Positions 5,342 through 7,517 of a DNA stretch of 7,517 bases are shown here, piece after piece. Position 1 is the stretch's first letter. Each line of letters opens with the position of its first letter. The translations under genes and the position numbers were made by a program. The stretch lies in contig JAKPMW010000247.1 of NCBI GenBank assembly GCA_029548715.1, forward strand, positions 1 through 7,517, written 5' to 3'. Below the pieces are notes generated by a model. The model saw only the letters and a program-made list of their open reading frames with translations, searched no databases and was not told the DNA's origin. The stretch is from Spirochaetota bacterium. GTDB taxonomy: Bacteria; Spirochaetota; JAGLSM01; JAKPMW01.

Positions 5342-7051
5342 TTATTCGTAATGCCGCAATGCCCTGGCTGCGTCCAGCCGGGCAGCGCGGCGTGCCGGAA
5401 ACCAGGCTGTTGAAAGCGTCAGGAGGGTGATGAAGATCACGTTTCCGAGGATGCTTCCGAATGTCGGGAGGAAATAGAGCTTCCCGTTGACAAGGAGCAT
5501 CCCCAAAGCCGAATTCCCGTCCATGCTGATGCTGCCCAGGATGACCATCAGGATCAGTCCGATGATGACTCCGGCGATTGAGGCGAAGAGCCCGAGAAAG
5601 AGTGTTTCAAGCAGAAAGACATTCCGGACATCCTTTTGCTGCATCCCCATGGCGCGCATTGTTCCGATTTCGCGGGTCCGTTCGCGAATGGTCATCCGCA
5701 GGGTGTTGACGACTCCTACCAGGATGATGAAGAAGAGGATCAGGACTGCTACAAAGGTGATCATGTTGAGTGCGCCCTCAAGCTTGAGGATGATGCTGGC
5801 GCTCTCATACATCGTGCGGACATCGATCACGCCGCCCTTGTAGCGCATGTTGTTGACCTGCTTCATCTTGGCTTGCAGCTCTTCAGAGGTTCCGCTCCTG
5901 GGCAGGAGTCTCCATTCACGGGAGAGATGTCCTGCCAGCGGACTCTTGTCGGGCGTGAAAGCCGTCTTTCCGGCTGCCGGAACATGCTTGAGGATCATGG
6001 GATTGAACTCATGCTCGCGCAGGAGTAGCACGTGTTCATCGGCAAGCCCTTCAAAGACTCCGGCAACCGTTGCCCTGTGCACCACCGGAGAGGTGTTGTA
6101 CTTCATCCTGTGGGTAAACTCGATCGTGCGCCCGGGTGCCAGTCCGAAATCTGCCGCTGCCTTGCGGTTGACAAAGGCCGGGGGAAGATCGCCCTTGTTC
6201 GTGACAACAGCCTGGGAGATTCCGCAGGCCCTGGCCAGGGCCTCGCGGGACTGTGCGTTTGTCTGGATCCCGAGAATCCGTATGGAACCCCCGCCCGCGA
6301 GCGTGCCATCCGCCACAGCAAGTCCCGCTGTCATTGCCGCATGAAGCCTGTCAGCCTGGGCGATCGACTCAAGGGGATTTTCGAGCATGATCTTGAGCCC
6401 GCCGGTCTCCCAGGGCTTGAATCCAAGTGTGGTCTTGAGCGTCTCAAGAGGCATGAACATGGTCATGGCCTCAAACATGCTGTTGGCCTTGGCGATTCCG
6501 ACAACAGTTCCGGACGCCGTCTGGACCTGGCCCGAAATCGTCTCCATCCGCATGCGGATTGTGTCATGCAGCTTGAGCTTGAGGTTGTGTGCGGACTTTT
6601 CGTAGATGATCATCGGGACAGCGTAGCGTCCGTTGCTGAAGTCCGCCAGACTGCCTTCGAGCAGGATCACGCCTTCGAAGGATGCCGGCTCGGGCTTGAG
6701 TCCGACCACAATCGAAAACTCGCTCTTGCCGTTGCCCTGGACCCGGGCGAAGCCGATGATGTCCTCCCAGATGTCCTTGATGCCGCTGACATTTTTGCGG
6801 ATCAGTTCTTCCATGCGGGCCTTGTCTCGGATGATCTGCACCGGCTTTTTGTCGAACTCGCTTACTGCCACCTGCATGTGCCCGGTCATGTAGACGATGA
6901 CTTTGTTGAAAAGAACGTCAGTGATCCCCTGCGAGAATGCTGCTGCCAGGACGAGGATCATCATCCCGAAGGCGATGCCCGATCCGAGCAGGATATTGCG
7001 CCGCTTCTGGCGCAGGAGATTTCTCAATCCGATAGAGAGTATGATATTCAT
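5342..7051 (-). CDS. ABC transporter permease, FtsX/LolCE type, with enlarged periplasmic domain
   Basis: The 569-residue inner-membrane protein has the FtsX-family layout: one transmembrane helix near residues 21-42, a large periplasmic domain, and three helices near 427-449, 478-507 and 527-551. The cytoplasmic coupling motif RERTREIGTMRAMGM (456-470) and the end FPARRAARLDAARALRHYE are hallmarks of the family. These permeases work with an ATPase to push or extract envelope cargo rather than transport it through a channel. The periplasmic part is about 385 residues, much longer than the usual 220-240 of MacB or LolC/E. It appears to hold two copies of the same subdomain (about 111-190 and 255-335). 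I start at ATG 7049-7051 because GAGGA lies 7 bases upstream and the N terminus is then typical. The open frame runs up to 7246, but that extension is Cys-rich intergenic translation. A paralogous permease gene lies 124 bases upstream. Confidence 0.92.
   Translation of the reverse strand: MNIILSIGLRNLLRQKRRNILLGSGIAFGMMILVLAAAFSQGITDVLFNKVIVYMTGHMQVAVSEFDKKPVQIIRDKARMEELIRKNVSGIKDIWEDIIGFARVQGNGKSEFSIVVGLKPEPASFEGVILLEGSLADFSNGRYAVPMIIYEKSAHNLKLKLHDTIRMRMETISGQVQTASGTVVGIAKANSMFEAMTMFMPLETLKTTLGFKPWETGGLKIMLENPLESIAQADRLHAAMTAGLAVADGTLAGGGSIRILGIQTNAQSREALARACGISQAVVTNKGDLPPAFVNRKAAADFGLAPGRTIEFTHRMKYNTSPVVHRATVAGVFEGLADEHVLLLREHEFNPMILKHVPAAGKTAFTPDKSPLAGHLSREWRLLPRSGTSEELQAKMKQVNNMRYKGGVIDVRTMYESASIILKLEGALNMITFVAVLILFFIILVGVVNTLRMTIRERTREIGTMRAMGMQQKDVRNVFLLETLFLGLFASIAGVIIGLILMVILGSISMDGNSALGMLLVNGKLYFLPTFGSILGNVIFITLLTLSTAWFPARRAARLDAARALRHYE
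5613..6721 (-). other. Tandem periplasmic subdomains within the permease
   Basis: Residues about 111-190 and 255-335 of the permease align by eye. SIVVGLKPEPAS (copy 1) matches SIRILGIQTNAQS (copy 2). PMIIYEKSAHNLKLKLHDTI matches PAFVNRKAAADFGLAPGRTI. VVGIAKA matches VAGVFEG. The distance from the conserved Pro to the Gly of the last motif is 39 and 40 residues. The pattern is that of the MacB-type periplasmic core. The span given runs from copy 1 to a little beyond the end of copy 2 and is approximate. Confidence 0.55.
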
Positions 7052-7075
7052 GGGTGCGTCCTCAGTCCCTCGCTG

Positions 7076-7149
7076 ACAGGCAACATTGCAACTTGAACCT
7101 GTGCATCCTGCACAAAAGTTGTACGTATGCATCCATGCACTCTGCCTGT
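7076..7149. repeat. Nested inverted repeats between the two permease genes
   Basis: The 124-base gap (7052-7175) is unusually structured. TGTGCA-TCC-TGCACA (7100-7114) is a perfect dyad and is enclosed by CAACTT (7089-7094) and AAGTTG (7116-7121). A second dyad TGCAT-CC-ATGCA (7128-7139) shares the core TGCATCC with the first. ACAGGCA (7076-7082) and TGCCTGT (7143-7149) enclose everything. The transcript could form a strong stem-loop just before the ribosome site of the second permease. No U-run follows, so I see a possible regulatory RNA structure or binding site, not a terminator. Confidence 0.5.
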
Positions 7150-7175
7150 TGCAGCTCGGGACAAAACCTTCCGTT

Positions 7176-7517
7176 TTAGTCTCGTGCGATGGCTTCGAGC
7201 GGGGTGATGCGGCGCGCGATCCGTGCCGGATACAGCCAGGCTGCAAAAGTCACCAGGGTCAACTGCACAATGCAGGCAATGATGTCACCTGCGTCAAGCA
7301 TGGGGATAAAGCGGTCCCCACCGAAGAGGAGCTGCGCGATTCCGTTGTCGGTCGTAATTCCCATTCCGGCCACAATGGCAGTCAGGACTGTTCCGACAAG
7401 AATGCCCATCCCTCCGAATCCACCCGAGAGGATCACGATCTCCGAGAGGAACATCCGGGAGATAAACCCCTTTTGTGCTCCAACGGCCCGCATCATCCCG
7501 ATCTCGCTGGTCCGCTC
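7176..7517 (-). CDS. FtsX-type ABC transporter permease, C-terminal part
   Basis: Only the last 113 residues are inside the window; the gene enters from the right edge. The visible part starts at the coupling motif ERTSEIGMMRAVGAQKG, then a transmembrane segment (about MFLSEIVILSGGFGGMGILV continuing to VAGMGI), a short loop, and a last helix around DIIACIVQLTLVTFAAWLY, ending in PARIARRITPLEAIARD. This is the same ending type as the next permease (YPARIARR versus FPARRAARL), so the two are paralogous and could form a heterodimer like LolC/LolE. An ATG at 7494-7496 lies inside the coupling motif and is not the gene start. The expected ATPase is not in the window. Confidence 0.9.
   Translation of the reverse strand, partial: ERTSEIGMMRAVGAQKGFISRMFLSEIVILSGGFGGMGILVGTVLTAIVAGMGITTDNGIAQLLFGGDRFIPMLDAGDIIACIVQLTLVTFAAWLYPARIARRITPLEAIARD

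Noticed and set aside
6032..7096. Long plus-strand open frame of 354 codons
   Set aside because: It is the antisense of the permease gene, rich in His/Asp/Gly from reversed codons, with no domain, signal or ribosome site.
7052..7246. Extension of the complete permease frame upstream to 7246
   Set aside because: It overlaps the end of the previous permease gene, is Cys-rich without domain character, and the ATG at 7049-7051 has a ribosome site and a typical FtsX N terminus.

Overview
All supportable genes lie on the minus strand, so the window reads from high to low coordinates. It codes for envelope proteins of a Gram-negative (diderm) bacterium: two FtsX-type ABC permeases, a LolA-like periplasmic carrier, an outer-membrane beta-barrel, a secreted M6 metalloprotease and two small lipoproteins. 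The DNA is GC-rich. Pairs of FtsX permeases next to a LolA-like 'outer membrane lipoprotein-sorting' protein and a barrel are familiar from spirochaetes, Desulfobacterota and similar non-model diderms, but the sequence alone does not fix the phylum.

Region 1 (7517 to 3158) looks like a trans-envelope export module. It holds the C-terminal end of one FtsX-like permease (cut by the window edge), a complete 569-residue permease, a 253-residue LolA-fold carrier and a 434-residue barrel. The inferred path is extraction of a lipid or lipoprotein from the inner membrane, hand-over to the soluble carrier, and delivery to or through the outer membrane. No ATPase is visible; it would have to be encoded outside the window. 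The complete permease is unusual because its periplasmic domain appears to contain two copies of the same subdomain.

Region 2 (3091 to 1) appears to be a separate transcription unit. A good sigma70-type promoter sits just upstream of the M6 metalloprotease gene. That gene is followed by a DUF6174-like lipoprotein, a small membrane-anchored protein whose frame is broken by one base at a C homopolymer, and the start of another lipoprotein that runs off the left edge. The M6 protease has a normal zinc motif, but its domain is interrupted by about 65-80 residues that look like a membrane-anchor tail followed by a lipoprotein signal peptide.

The gaps between genes hold several inverted repeats: two nested dyads plus an outer arm between the permeases, a perfect 11-bp inverted repeat between the carrier and barrel genes, paired ACGCGTG boxes upstream of the protease promoter, and an imperfect hairpin after the protease gene. 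None has a U-tract that would make it a standard terminator. No tRNA, rRNA, CRISPR array, insertion sequence or plus-strand gene was found.
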